Shown here piece after piece: positions 9,503-17,494 of a DNA stretch of 64,000 nt. A model generated the notes under the pieces. It had not been told where the DNA came from. It worked only from the letters and a program-made list of their open reading frames with translations, and searched no databases. The stretch's first letter is position 1. Every line of letters begins with the position of its first letter. This stretch comes from Mycolicibacterium sp. CBMA 234. GTDB taxonomy: Bacteria > Actinomycetota > Actinomycetes > Mycobacteriales > Mycobacteriaceae. The DNA is taken from contig NZ_MPKW01000026.1 in the NCBI RefSeq assembly GCF_009729415.1, positions 1 through 64,000 on the forward strand. Reading direction: 5' to 3'. Both the position numbers and the translations under genes were made by a program.

Positions 9503-11059
9503 TCAGTCGTTGCTAGCGCCGGCGCCGGCCTTAGCCGACTCCTTAGCAGCAGCCTTGGCGGCCTTGGCAGCATCGCGATTGGCCTTCGCCTCGGCCTTCT
9601 TGGCGTCAGCCGCAGCCTTCGCATCAGCCTTGGCGGCCTCCCGCTGGGCCTTCGCCTCAGCCTTCTTGGCATCAGCCGCAGCCTTCGCTTCTGCCTTGGA
9701 CTCAGCCTTGGCAGCGTCCTTGGCAGGCTTCGGATCAGCCTTGGCCTGATCAGCCTGGTTGTCGTCAGCCTTGGCGTTGGCGTCAACCTTGACGTCGTCA
9801 CCCTTGACCTCATTGGCCTTGGGATCGGCAGCCGGAGCATCGGCCGCCTTAGCGTCCGACAACTTGGCAACAGCAGGCGCCTTGCCCGTCACCGGAGCGT
9901 TGTTCTCAGCGGCGGCCGGAGCCGGAGCCGAGAAACCAGCCGGAGAAACCGATGCACCCGAGTTCGACGCAGTGGTCTGGGTGCCAGCAGCCGGAGCCGG
10001 CGGGGCCAGCTTCTTCTGCAGGTCGGAGATCGCCGAAGTAACCCCACCGATGACCTGCGCATTGATCGCCCGGGCGAACTTGGCCGTCGAGAACATCGCA
10101 TCAACCGCACCATGGTTGATGGCGGTCAGGATCTTGCCGACGTTTCCGGTCTGGAACGCCGCGGCGACCTCCTGGACCACGGAGCCCAGCTGACGACTCA
10201 ACGTGCGGACCTGAGTCAGCACCTTCTCGATCGGGCCCTTCTGCATGCCGGCGATTTCCACGCCGTTCCAGTTCACCAGGTTCCAACCATCAGTCGGATT
10301 GCCCTCGACCACAACGTAGTTGGTGTTGGACAGCGGATGCTGCGCGAACAGCATGATCTTCTGCTCAACCGACAGGTTCTTGGCGTTCATCATCGTCCAG
10401 ATCATGATGGTGCCGCCGTGCGAGAACACCGCCGCATTGCGATCGCCGTTGTCATAGATCTGCTTCAACGCGCCGTTGACCCGAGCCTCGAACTCGTGAC
10501 CATTCAGGCCCGTGGTGCTACCCGGCGCGCTCGGAATGAACGCATCCAGGTTCGACGGGATCGGAAGGATACTGACGTTCGGCGGCGGCGTGAACTTCAG
10601 ACCGGCCCAGGCCAGCGGCGCCGTCAGGTAACCGAAGGGCGCCTGATTTTCCGGCGTGCCCTCGTACATGCCGGCTTCGATCTCCTGCAGACCCGGCAAC
10701 ACCTGAATCGGCAGACCCAGGTACTGCGACATCGGCGCAGCGGTCTGCTGGGTCCGAACCATGGTCGAGGCATAGATGCCGTCATAGTTGTTGTCACCCA
10801 GCTTGGCCGCGATGTCCTTGGCCTGCTGCTGGCCCTTCGGCGTCAGCACCGGACCCGGCGTCGAGGTGTCACCGATCCCCGACAAGTTGCCGTATGACTC
10901 ACCATGCCGAATGAACGTGATGGTCATGTTCTCGGCCGCCCAGGCCGGCAACGCCGACCCGATCAGAAGAGCACCGGCCGTCAACGCGACACCCAGCCCC
11001 TTCAGTCCCCTTGCGCGACGGCGCTTGCTCGTCGCGTCTGCTGAATTTGTGTGGTTAAT
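9503..11059 (-). CDS. secreted histidine phosphatase, copy A, with Ala/Lys-rich tail
   Basis: An exported enzyme of the phosphoglycerate mutase-like histidine phosphatase superfamily; the phospho-accepting His is in TFIRHGESYGN and the second catalytic His in VFSHGGT. An N-terminal signal sequence (KRRRAR, then ALTAGALLIGSALPAWAAE) directs export. After about residue 320 comes a Pro/Ala linker and an Ala/Lys/Asp-rich tail, including a duplicated 22-residue unit (about KKAEAKAxRxAAKADAKAAA), perhaps binding wall polymers. The start is unusual: an in-frame TAA (just upstream of 11059) leaves no ATG/GTG before the signal peptide. TTG at 10984 would remove the basic n-region, so I propose ATT at 11059 behind GAGGA. 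Substrate unknown; paralogous to the next gene upstream. Confidence 0.8.
   Translation of the reverse strand: MNHTNSADATSKRRRARGLKGLGVALTAGALLIGSALPAWAAENMTITFIRHGESYGNLSGIGDTSTPGPVLTPKGQQQAKDIAAKLGDNNYDGIYASTMVRTQQTAAPMSQYLGLPIQVLPGLQEIEAGMYEGTPENQAPFGYLTAPLAWAGLKFTPPPNVSILPIPSNLDAFIPSAPGSTTGLNGHEFEARVNGALKQIYDNGDRNAAVFSHGGTIMIWTMMNAKNLSVEQKIMLFAQHPLSNTNYVVVEGNPTDGWNLVNWNGVEIAGMQKGPIEKVLTQVRTLSRQLGSVVQEVAAAFQTGNVGKILTAINHGAVDAMFSTAKFARAINAQVIGGVTSAISDLQKKLAPPAPAAGTQTTASNSGASVSPAGFSAPAPAAAENNAPVTGKAPAVAKLSDAKAADAPAADPKANEVKGDDVKVDANAKADDNQADQAKADPKPAKDAAKAESKAEAKAAADAKKAEAKAQREAAKADAKAAADAKKAEAKANRDAAKAAKAAAKESAKAGAGASND
9575..9706 (-). repeat. two-copy 66-bp coding repeat in phosphatase A tail
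   Basis: Two adjacent 66-base units, easily seen by GGCCTTCGCCTC at 9581 and again at 9647, encode a 22-residue Ala/Lys repeat in the phosphatase C-terminal tail. Copy B of the phosphatase has a related but shorter, differently arranged tail, so the repeat appears to expand and contract. Confidence 0.7.
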
Positions 11060-11174
11060 GATGTCCTCACTGCGTCGGGAAGATATTTACACCCGCGACA
11101 GTGCCAACTCCGCGATGGTGACGCGGCCCACTTTCCCGGTCAATGGACAGGTTCCTCACAGTGTTCACACACAA

Positions 11175-11210
11175 ATCGGCCCCCTCCTCCGAGAAGAGAA
11201 GGGGGCCGAT
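11175..11210. terminator. terminator hairpin, copy 2
   Basis: ATCGGCCCCC (11175-11184) pairs with GGGGGCCGAT (11201-11210) around a loop of about 16 bases. It lies 24 bases past the stop of phosphatase B and upstream of the promoter region of phosphatase A, separating the two transcripts. Confidence 0.7.
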
Positions 11211-11233
11211 CCGGCTATGTCCGACGGAAACCG

Positions 11234-12805
11234 TCAGTCGTTGCTGGCGCCGGCGCCGGCCTTAGCCGACTCCTTTGTCTGGGCCGCCTTGGCAGCGTCA
11301 GCCTTGGCCTGAGCCTCGGCCTTCTTCTCGTCAGCCGTGGCCTTGGCTTCCGCCTTCTTGGCCTCGGCCGCAGCCTTCTTCTCGTCAGCTTTGGCCTTTG
11401 CCGCAGCCTTCTTTTCCTCGGCCGCAGCCTTCTTGGCGTCAGCCTTGGACGGACCGTCAGCTTTGACGTCACTGCCCTTGGCATCGTCAGCCTTGGCGTT
11501 GGTGTCACCCTTGACGTCGTCAACCTTGGCGTTGGTGTCGTCACCCTTGGTGTCGGCGACCTTGAGGTCAGACGCCGGGGTGTCGCCAGCCTTGGTGTTC
11601 TCCGACAGCTTCAACGCAGCAGGCGCCTTGCCCGTCACCGGAGAGTTGTTCTCAGCGGCGGCGGGAGCCGGAGCCGAGAAACCAGCCGGAGAAACCGATG
11701 CACCCGAGTTCGGCGCAGTGGTCTGGGTGCCAGCAGCCGGAGCCGGCGGGGCCAGCTTCTTCTGCAGGTTGTCGATCGCGGTGGTGACCCCACCGATGAC
11801 CTGCGCGTTGATCGCCCGGGCGAACTTGGCCGTCGAGAACAGCGCGTCGGCCGCACCGTGGTTGATGGCGGTCAGGATCTTGCCGACATCACCGGTCTTG
11901 AACGCCGCCGCGACGTCCTGAACGACCCCACCGAGCTGCCGCGAGAGGGTGCGGACCTGGGTCAGCACGTTCTCGATCGGGCCCTTCTGCATGCCGGCGA
12001 TTTCCACGCCGTTCCAGTTCACCAGGTTCCAGCCATCGGTCGGGTTGCCCTCGACCACAACGTAGTTGGTGTTGGACAGCGGATGCTGGGTGAACAGCAT
12101 GATCTTCTGCTCGGGAGTCAGATTCTTGGCGTTCATCATGGTCCAGATCATGATGGTGCCGCCGTGCGAGAACACCGCCGCGTTACGGTCGCCGTTGTCG
12201 TAGATCGTCTGCAACGCACCGTTGACCCGGTCCTCGAACTGATGCCCATTCAGACCCGTGGTGCTCCCGGGCGCACTCGGGATGAAGGCGTCCAGATTGG
12301 GCGTGATCGGGTTGAAGGCGATGTTCGGCGGCGGTGCCACCGAAATGCCTGCCCAGGCCAGCGGAGCCGTCAGGTAGCCGAAGATACCCGCACGTTCCGG
12401 GGTGCCCTCGTACATGCCGGCTTCGATCTCCTGCAGACCCGGCAATACCTGAATCGGCAGACCCAGGTACTGCGACATGGGCACAGCGGTCTGCTGGGTC
12501 CGAACCATCTGCGACGCGTAGATGGCGTCGTAGTTGTTGTCACCGAGCTTGGCCGCGATGTCCTTGGCCTGCTGCTGACCGTTCGGCGTCAGCACCGGAC
12601 CCGGCGTCGTGGTGTCGATCTTGCCCGACGTATTGCCGTACGACTCACCATGCCGAATGAACGTGATGGTCATGTTCTCGGCCGCCCAGGCCGGCAACGC
12701 CGACCCGATCAGAAGGGCACCGGCCGTCAGAGCGACACCCAGTCCCTTCAGCCCCCTTGCGCGACGGCGTTTGCTCGTCGCGGCTTCAACATTTGTGTGG
12801 TTAAT
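11234..12805 (-). CDS. secreted histidine phosphatase, copy B, with Lys-rich tail
   Basis: A tandem paralogue of the neighbouring gene: the same RHGESYGN and FSHGGT catalytic motifs, the same KRRRAR-led signal peptide ending PAWAAEN, and nearly identical residues across the catalytic domain. The C-terminal tail differs: an Asp/Lys/Thr segment (TKGDDTNAKVDDVKGD) then Glu/Ala/Lys repeats, ending like copy A in ESAKAGAGASND. The only standard in-frame start upstream is a GTG at 12916, but residues from there to 12805 are unlike a signal peptide and not conserved in copy A. The conserved ATT at 12805 behind GAGGA therefore seems a better start. Each copy has its own promoter block and terminator. 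Confidence 0.8.
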   Translation of the reverse strand: MNHTNVEAATSKRRRARGLKGLGVALTAGALLIGSALPAWAAENMTITFIRHGESYGNTSGKIDTTTPGPVLTPNGQQQAKDIAAKLGDNNYDAIYASQMVRTQQTAVPMSQYLGLPIQVLPGLQEIEAGMYEGTPERAGIFGYLTAPLAWAGISVAPPPNIAFNPITPNLDAFIPSAPGSTTGLNGHQFEDRVNGALQTIYDNGDRNAAVFSHGGTIMIWTMMNAKNLTPEQKIMLFTQHPLSNTNYVVVEGNPTDGWNLVNWNGVEIAGMQKGPIENVLTQVRTLSRQLGGVVQDVAAAFKTGDVGKILTAINHGAADALFSTAKFARAINAQVIGGVTTAIDNLQKKLAPPAPAAGTQTTAPNSGASVSPAGFSAPAPAAAENNSPVTGKAPAALKLSENTKAGDTPASDLKVADTKGDDTNAKVDDVKGDTNAKADDAKGSDVKADGPSKADAKKAAAEEKKAAAKAKADEKKAAAEAKKAEAKATADEKKAEAQAKADAAKAAQTKESAKAGAGASND

Positions 12806-12918
12806 GATGTCCTCACCGTCTCGGAAATAATTACGCGCGCGACAGTGCCAACTCCACGAGGGTGACGCAGCCCACTTTCCCGGTGAGTGGACAGATTTCT
12901 CAAAGTGTTCACACACAA

Positions 12919-12952
12919 ATCGGCCCTCTCCTCCGACGAGAAGGGGGCCGAT
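12919..12952. terminator. terminator hairpin, copy 3
   Basis: ATCGGCCC (12919-12926) pairs with GGGCCGAT (12945-12952). It is a slightly diverged member of the hairpin family at 9446 and 11175, located just past the stop of the DUF952 gene and upstream of phosphatase B. Confidence 0.65.
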
Positions 12953-12955
12953 CCG

Positions 12956-13330
12956 CTATGCCAGATCGAAATTTGCTGGTAGAACGGCGAAAATGCCGTC
13001 GGTATCGGGTCGGTACGGCATCACGCTGCGCACGGCGGCCGCGGGCAGTGCGCCGTACAGGTGCGGGAAGAGCATCGACGCGGGATCCGTCGGGACGCCG
13101 GGCTCCCATCGAATCGGCGCGCCCAACAACGCCGGGTCACACACCAGCAGAACCAGGTCGTCCTGGCCGCGGTAAAGCCGGTTCGCGGGCAGGTGGACCT
13201 GTTCGGGCGCCGACAGATGGACGAACCCCACGTCGTCCAGCGAGGGCGGACGGAGCTCACCATCGAACTGGGCCCGCTCCCAATCCGTTTCACTGCATAG
13301 ATGGACCAGGACTGCGGGCGACGGGATCAT
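12956..13330 (-). CDS. DUF952 domain-containing protein
   Basis: A 124-residue soluble protein with the DUF952 signature: an N-terminal LVHLCSETDWERA, the central GFVHLSAPEQVHLPANRLYRG, LVLLVCDPALL, and a C-terminal FPHLYGALP. DUF952 resembles a glutathione S-transferase-associated or ADP-ribosyltransferase-like fold, and no activity is established that I can name with confidence. I chose the ATG at 13330 (MIPSPAVLVHL) because upstream in-frame sequence does not match the family. Divergent from the DUF7455 gene. Confidence 0.85.
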   Translation of the reverse strand: MIPSPAVLVHLCSETDWERAQFDGELRPPSLDDVGFVHLSAPEQVHLPANRLYRGQDDLVLLVCDPALLGAPIRWEPGVPTDPASMLFPHLYGALPAAAVRSVMPYRPDTDGIFAVLPANFDLA

Positions 13331-13396
13331 CGGGTCAGCCTGCCGCTCCCGTAACTTCGGCGATAGGTGAGACACGACACACCCATGAACACCTGG

Positions 13397-13422
13397 GGAA
13401 CAACGCTGGAATCCAAATCGTC
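13397..13422 (+). promoter_or_regulatory. possible ECF-sigma (SigE/SigH-like) promoter
   Basis: GGAAC (13397-13401), 17 bases, then CGTC (13419-13422). This resembles the GGAAC-N16-18-CGTT consensus of mycobacterial SigE/SigH with one mismatch in the -10. It would start transcription near 13430, about 55 bases before the DUF7455 start. Similar, better motifs precede sigB and clgR in this window. Confidence 0.45.
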
Positions 13423-13485
13423 TGAGAGAGTAGAGATGTGTAACCGGCAAAGCGCCCAAGGCGGCGACGAGCAGAAGGAGGAGCC

Positions 13486-13674
13486 ATGAACGCAACTCTG
13501 ACCGGCCCGACACTGACACGGGCCGACCGTTGCGACCGGTGCGGTGCCGCCGCCCGTGTTCGCGCTACCCTGCCGTCCGGCATGGAACTGCTTTTCTGCC
13601 AACATCACGCCAACGAGCACGAATCCAAGCTCGTCGAACTGGCCGCTGTTCTGGTGGTCAGCACCGAGGAGTGA
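13486..13674 (+). CDS. DUF7455 small zinc-ribbon-like protein
   Basis: A 62-residue protein (Rv2708c-like). It contains DRCDRCGAAARVRATLPSG followed by LFCQHHANEH, a Cys3His2-type cluster likely to hold zinc. An optimal AAGGAGGAG ribosome-binding site just upstream of the ATG at 13486 supports translation. No function is known. A possible ECF promoter lies upstream, and a YihY/BrkB gene follows on the same strand after 63 bases, so they may be co-transcribed. Confidence 0.88.
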   Translation: MNATLTGPTLTRADRCDRCGAAARVRATLPSGMELLFCQHHANEHESKLVELAAVLVVSTEE

Positions 13675-13737
13675 GTGACCCGCCGGTCGCCGCAAATACG
13701 GTCCTGATGGGTTCGCGTCGGTAATGCTGGTCTGGTC

Positions 13738-14700
13738 ATGAACGACCAGCCGCAACCGATCAAGCCGACACGTCATCACGTGTTGCGTGTCGTCCGACGG
13801 GCACTGACGAAAAGCTGGGACGACTCTATTTTCGCCGAGTCTGCCCAGGCGGCCTTCTGGTCGGCATTGTCGCTACCGCCGTTGCTGCTGGGCATGTTGG
13901 GCAGTTTGGCTTACGTGGCCCCGCTGTTCGGCCCGGAGACACTGCCGATGATCCAGGAACAGCTGATCGGCACGGCGAAGAACTTGTTCTCGCCCAACGT
14001 GGTCAACGAGATCATCCAGCCGACCATCCGCGACATCGCGGTGGGCGCGCGCGGCGAGGTGGTGTCCGTCGGGTTCGTCATCTCGTTGTGGGCGGGCTCG
14101 TCGGCCATCTCGGCATTTGTCGATTCGGTGGTCGAGGCGCATGACCAGACGACACTGCGCCATCCTGTGCGGCAGCGGTTCTACGCGCTCGGGCTCTATC
14201 TGTTGATGCTGCTGTTCGTCATCGTGACCGCTCCAGTGGTCGCGATCGGCCCCATGAAGATCGCCCAGCACATCCCCGAAACCTGGTCCAGCGCAATGAC
14301 GTATGGATACTGGCCGGTGCTGCTGCTAGGGATTGTGCTGGCGATGACGGTGCTCTATCGCGTGTCGCTGCCCAAGCCGTTGCCGACGCACCGACTGCTG
14401 TTCGGCGCGGTACTGGCGACCGTGGTGTTCGTCGTGGCGACCGTCGGCCTGCGGTTCTATCTGACCTGGATCACCGCAACCGGCTACACCTACGGAGCAC
14501 TCGCGACACCCATCGCGTTCCTGCTGTTCGCATTCGCGCTGGGCTTCGCGATCATGCTCGGCGCTGAACTCAACGCGGCGATCGAAGAGGAGTGGCCGGC
14601 GCCGGACACGCATGCCCGGCGCCTTCGCGAATGGCTGGAAGAGAAGGCCGAGACTCTCGGAGCTGATCAGCCTGCTGATCTGCCTGAGCCGCCGGGCTGA
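13738..14700 (+). CDS. YihY/virulence factor BrkB family membrane protein
   Basis: A 320-residue inner-membrane protein like Rv2707. The N-terminus is basic; about six hydrophobic segments follow (for example FWSALSLPPLLLGMLGSLAY near 40-60, YALGLYLLMLLFVIVTAPVV near 140-165 and PIAFLLFAFALGFAIMLGAE near the end). The YihY-family motif with conserved Trp-Ala-Gly-Ser-Ser (SLWAGSSAISAFVD) is present, as is LGAELNAAIEEEW. The family has been linked to transport or envelope functions, but no substrate is established. The C-terminal tail is acidic and cytoplasmic. Confidence 0.9.
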   Translation: MNDQPQPIKPTRHHVLRVVRRALTKSWDDSIFAESAQAAFWSALSLPPLLLGMLGSLAYVAPLFGPETLPMIQEQLIGTAKNLFSPNVVNEIIQPTIRDIAVGARGEVVSVGFVISLWAGSSAISAFVDSVVEAHDQTTLRHPVRQRFYALGLYLLMLLFVIVTAPVVAIGPMKIAQHIPETWSSAMTYGYWPVLLLGIVLAMTVLYRVSLPKPLPTHRLLFGAVLATVVFVVATVGLRFYLTWITATGYTYGALATPIAFLLFAFALGFAIMLGAELNAAIEEEWPAPDTHARRLREWLEEKAETLGADQPADLPEPPG

Positions 14701-14710
14701 TCGGCTCCGG

Positions 14711-14947
14711 CTACTTCTTCATCTGCTCGTAGATGCGCTTGCAATCCGGGCATACCGGCGAACCGGGCTTTGGCGACTTGGTCACCGGGAAGACCTCGCC
14801 ACACAGCGCGACGACATGGGTGCCCATGACAGCGCTCTCGGCGATCTTGTCCTTCTTGACGTAGTGGAAGTGCTTAGGTCGGTCGTCATCCGTACCGTCG
14901 TCGACCTGTTCATCGGAATCGGTACGTTCGAGGGTGTCGGTTTGCAT
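14711..14947 (-). CDS. DUF3039 family protein
   Basis: A 78-residue protein. The first 35 residues are Asp/Glu/Thr-rich. The conserved part reads HFHYVKKDKIAES, then VVALCGEVFPVTKSPKPG and a CPDCKRIYEQM ending. The Cys and His residues suggest a small zinc-binding fold. The ATG at 14947 gives the family-type start MQTDTLERTD. It is convergent with the YihY gene (10 bases apart) and divergent from DUF3099. Function unknown. Confidence 0.87.
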   Translation of the reverse strand: MQTDTLERTDSDEQVDDGTDDDRPKHFHYVKKDKIAESAVMGTHVVALCGEVFPVTKSPKPGSPVCPDCKRIYEQMKK

Positions 14948-15014
14948 GCACTCATTGTGCACTTCCAGCCAACCGGCCACGGCAGCGCTGAGTCAGATGT
15001 GGGACAGTAGAAGT

Positions 15015-15392
15015 ATGAAACACGGCCCTGAGCTGAGTTTCGACGACGACGGTCGGCCGGTCCTCATCACTCGCGCAGCACCCGCCTATGAGGAGCAGCA
15101 TCGCGCGCGCGTCCGTCGTTACCTGACCATCATGTCGTTCCGCGTGCCGGCCCTGTTGCTGGCGGCGCTGGCCTACAGCATCTGGCACAACGGCCTGGTC
15201 TCTCTGGCCATCCTGGTGGCGTCCATTCCCCTGCCCTGGATCGCGGTTCTCATCGCCAATGATCGGCCGCCACGCACTGCCGAAGAACCCCGCCGCTACG
15301 ACGCGGCACGACAGGCACCCGAGGTCCCCAGTGCGCAGCGGCCGGCTCTGGAAGACCGCCACCCGGTCATCGACGCCGACCCCGATTCCTAG
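15015..15392 (+). CDS. DUF3099 family membrane protein
   Basis: A 125-residue protein like Rv2709. The N-terminal conserved stretch MKHGPELSFDDDGRPVLITRA is followed by two membrane helices (about 42-60 and 65-85: RVPALLLAALAYSIW and LVSLAILVASIPLPWIAVLIA) and a Pro/Arg-rich cytoplasmic tail. The ATG at 15015 begins the conserved region. It lies directly upstream of the sigB promoter region, the usual mycobacterial order. Confidence 0.87.
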   Translation: MKHGPELSFDDDGRPVLITRAAPAYEEQHRARVRRYLTIMSFRVPALLLAALAYSIWHNGLVSLAILVASIPLPWIAVLIANDRPPRTAEEPRRYDAARQAPEVPSAQRPALEDRHPVIDADPDS

Positions 15393-15546
15393 CGACTGCT
15401 CCTACCCGCACGCGCCATCCGGCTGCGCGAGGGGTCCCGACGGACGGCCCGGTCGACCCTGAGCGACGTTCTTTTCCCTTTCTAAGGACATTCTCAGGTC
15501 GACCCCGAATAACCGCAGGTCAGAGGGCATGAGCGGAGAGGGCCTC

Positions 15547-15573
15547 GGGAACTTCTCCCCCTGCTTCAGCGTT
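15547..15573 (+). promoter_or_regulatory. ECF-sigma promoter of sigB (SigE/SigH type)
   Basis: GGGAAC (15547-15552), a 17-base spacer, then CGTT (15570-15573). This matches the SigE/SigH promoter consensus that is known to drive sigB in mycobacteria. The predicted start near 15580 leaves a 5' leader of about 38 bases with an AGGAGG-type ribosome-binding site before the sigB ATG. Confidence 0.8.
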
Positions 15574-15617
15574 GAACCATTTGACAGTTCGAGCTGAGCA
15601 CGAGCAGGAGGCCGCAA

Positions 15618-16577
15618 ATGGCAAAAGCCACCACAAGCCGTATCGATTCCGATCTTGACGCCCAAAGTCCCGCCGCGGATCTGGTGCGCGTCTATCTGAA
15701 CGGGATCGGTAAGACCGCCCTGCTCAACGCCGAGGACGAAGTGGAACTGGCGAAGCGCATTGAGGCCGGCCTGTACTCGGCTCACTTGCTGGAGACCAAG
15801 AAGCGCCTCGGCGACAACCGCAAGCGTGACCTGGCCGCGATCGTCCGCGATGGCGAAGCCGCGCGCCGCCACCTGCTCGAAGCCAACCTCCGTCTGGTGG
15901 TCTCGCTGGCCAAGCGTTACACCGGTCGAGGCATGCCGCTGCTGGACCTGATCCAGGAGGGCAACCTGGGTTTGATCCGGGCCATGGAGAAGTTCGACTA
16001 CGCCAAGGGCTTCAAGTTCTCGACCTACGCCACCTGGTGGATTCGCCAGGCGATCACCCGCGGCATGGCCGACCAGAGCCGCACCATCCGGCTTCCTGTC
16101 CACCTGGTGGAGCAGGTCAACAAGCTGGCGCGGATCAAGCGCGAGATGCACCAGAGCCTGGGGCGTGAGGCCACCGACGAAGAACTCGCCGAAGAATCGG
16201 GCATCCCCGTCGAGAAGATCAACGACCTGCTCGAGCACAGCCGCGATCCGGTGAGCCTGGACATGCCGGTCGGTACCGACGAGGAAGCTCCGCTCGGAGA
16301 CTTCATCGAGGACTCCGAGGCCCTCTCCGCGGAGAATGCCGTCATCTCGGAGTTGCTGCACACCGACATCCGGCACGTGCTCGCCACCTTGGACGAGCGC
16401 GAGCAGCAGGTGATCCGGCTGCGGTTTGGCTTGGACGACGGTCAGCCCCGCACCCTGGACCAGATCGGCAAGCTGTTCGGCCTGTCCCGCGAGCGGGTCC
16501 GGCAGATCGAGCGCGAGGTCATGTCCAAGCTCCGCAATGGCGAACGCGCCGAACGGCTGCGCGCCTACGCGAGCTGA
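15618..16577 (+). CDS. sigB: principal-like sigma factor SigB
   Basis: A 319-residue group 2 sigma factor (Rv2710) for stress and stationary phase. It lacks the long N-terminal extension of SigA and begins about 20 residues before region 1.2 (LVRVYLNGIGKTALL). Regions 2.3-2.4 (YATWWIRQAITRGMAD) and 4.2 (RERVRQIEREVMSKLRNG) closely parallel SigA. A CAGGAGG ribosome-binding site precedes the ATG, an ECF promoter lies upstream and a strong terminator follows. It is followed by ideR, as in other mycobacteria. Confidence 0.97.
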   Translation: MAKATTSRIDSDLDAQSPAADLVRVYLNGIGKTALLNAEDEVELAKRIEAGLYSAHLLETKKRLGDNRKRDLAAIVRDGEAARRHLLEANLRLVVSLAKRYTGRGMPLLDLIQEGNLGLIRAMEKFDYAKGFKFSTYATWWIRQAITRGMADQSRTIRLPVHLVEQVNKLARIKREMHQSLGREATDEELAEESGIPVEKINDLLEHSRDPVSLDMPVGTDEEAPLGDFIEDSEALSAENAVISELLHTDIRHVLATLDEREQQVIRLRFGLDDGQPRTLDQIGKLFGLSRERVRQIEREVMSKLRNGERAERLRAYAS

Positions 16578-16606
16578 TCCGCCGCACCCACTCATAACCA
16601 CCCCCT

Positions 16607-16637
16607 CGGTGCCCGCCGGTACGCCCGGCGGGCACCG
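16607..16637 (+). terminator. Rho-independent terminator of sigB
   Basis: A perfect GC-rich stem: CGGTGCCCGCCGG (16607-16619) pairs with CCGGCGGGCACCG (16625-16637) around a five-base loop, followed by CTTTGT. It lies 30 bases after the sigB stop and insulates sigB from ideR. Confidence 0.88.
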
Positions 16638-16766
16638 CTTTGTCGCACCAACGGTCGACCGCGTCCGGGCCGCACGAAACACCTGCCCGGGCGGGTCGTG
16701 GTGAGTCCCAGTCAACCCGGTCAAACCGGTAAGCTGAGGCTTGGCGGCAGCCGGGGAAGGTTTGGC

Positions 16767-17456
16767 ATGAACGATCTGATCGATACGACCGAGATGTACC
16801 TGCGGACGATCTACGACCTCGAAGAAGAGGGCGTGGTGCCGCTGCGTGCCCGCATTGCCGAGCGACTTGAGCAGAGCGGCCCCACCGTGAGCCAGACGGT
16901 GTCTCGGATGGAGCGCGACGGACTGCTGCACGTCGCCGGTGATCGCCACCTGGAACTGACCGACAAGGGCCGCTCGCTCGCGGTGTCGGTGATGCGCAAG
17001 CACCGGCTTGCGGAACGGCTGTTGGTCGACGTGATCGGCCTGCCGTGGGAGGAAGTGCACGCCGAAGCCTGCCGCTGGGAACACGTCATGAGCGAGGACG
17101 TTGAGCGTCGGCTGGTCCAGGTTCTCGATAACCCCACCACGTCTCCGTTCGGTAACCCGATCCCTGGCCTCGCCGAACTCGGCGTCACGTCGACCGGCGA
17201 CTCCGATGTCAGCTTGGTCCGGCTCACCGAACTGCCCACCGGATTCCCGGTGGCGGTCCGGGTGCGTCAGCTGACCGAGCATGTCCAGGGCGACATCGAA
17301 CTGATCGCCCGGCTCAAGGACGCCGGCGTGGTGCCAAACGCCCGCGTGACCGTTCAGGCCACCGATCACGGCAGCGTGATGATCGTGATCCCCGGACATG
17401 AGCAGGTCGAGCTGCCGCACCATATGGCACACGCCGTCAGAGTCGAGAAGGTCTAA
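16767..17456 (+). CDS. ideR: iron-dependent repressor IdeR (DtxR family)
   Basis: Fe2+-activated regulator that represses siderophore genes and activates iron storage. It has 229 residues. The winged helix spans 1-70 (recognition helix around SGPTVSQTVSRMERDG). Both metal sites are intact at the standard positions: Met10, Cys102, Glu105 and His106 (primary), and His79, Glu83 and His98 (ancillary). The C-terminal SH3-like domain covers about 150-229. The ATG at 16767 with a GGGGAAGG ribosome-binding site gives the canonical MNDLIDTTEM start. No clear IdeR box is visible in front of it. Confidence 0.97.
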   Translation: MNDLIDTTEMYLRTIYDLEEEGVVPLRARIAERLEQSGPTVSQTVSRMERDGLLHVAGDRHLELTDKGRSLAVSVMRKHRLAERLLVDVIGLPWEEVHAEACRWEHVMSEDVERRLVQVLDNPTTSPFGNPIPGLAELGVTSTGDSDVSLVRLTELPTGFPVAVRVRQLTEHVQGDIELIARLKDAGVVPNARVTVQATDHGSVMIVIPGHEQVELPHHMAHAVRVEKV

Positions 17457-17494
17457 CCCCGCACTCCCCCGTCGCTTCGCTCGCCTCGACCGGC

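Larger units (their letters stand above)
9446..12952. repeat. tandem segmental duplication (phosphatase plus promoter plus hairpin)
   Basis: Two direct copies of about 1.7 kb. Copy A is about 9446-11174 and copy B about 11175-12918, with a third hairpin at 12919-12952. Each copy has a terminator hairpin, a minus-strand histidine phosphatase gene and a conserved upstream block. Identity continues well past the coding region: both upstream blocks share GTTGGCACTGTCGCG and GTGAGGACATCATTAACC in the minus-strand direction. The N-terminal 300 codons are nearly identical between copies; the low-complexity tails have diverged. Confidence 0.85.

Noticed and set aside
11051..12865. 604-codon plus-strand open frame across phosphatase B
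   Set aside because: It is antisense to a gene with clear catalytic motifs; its residues are low-complexity Arg/Leu/Gly, as expected from reverse reading of GC-biased codons.
15581..15586. TTGACA just before sigB as a SigA -35 element
   Set aside because: There is no room for a -10 and leader before the ATG at 15618, and no -10-like hexamer follows; the ECF motif upstream fits better.
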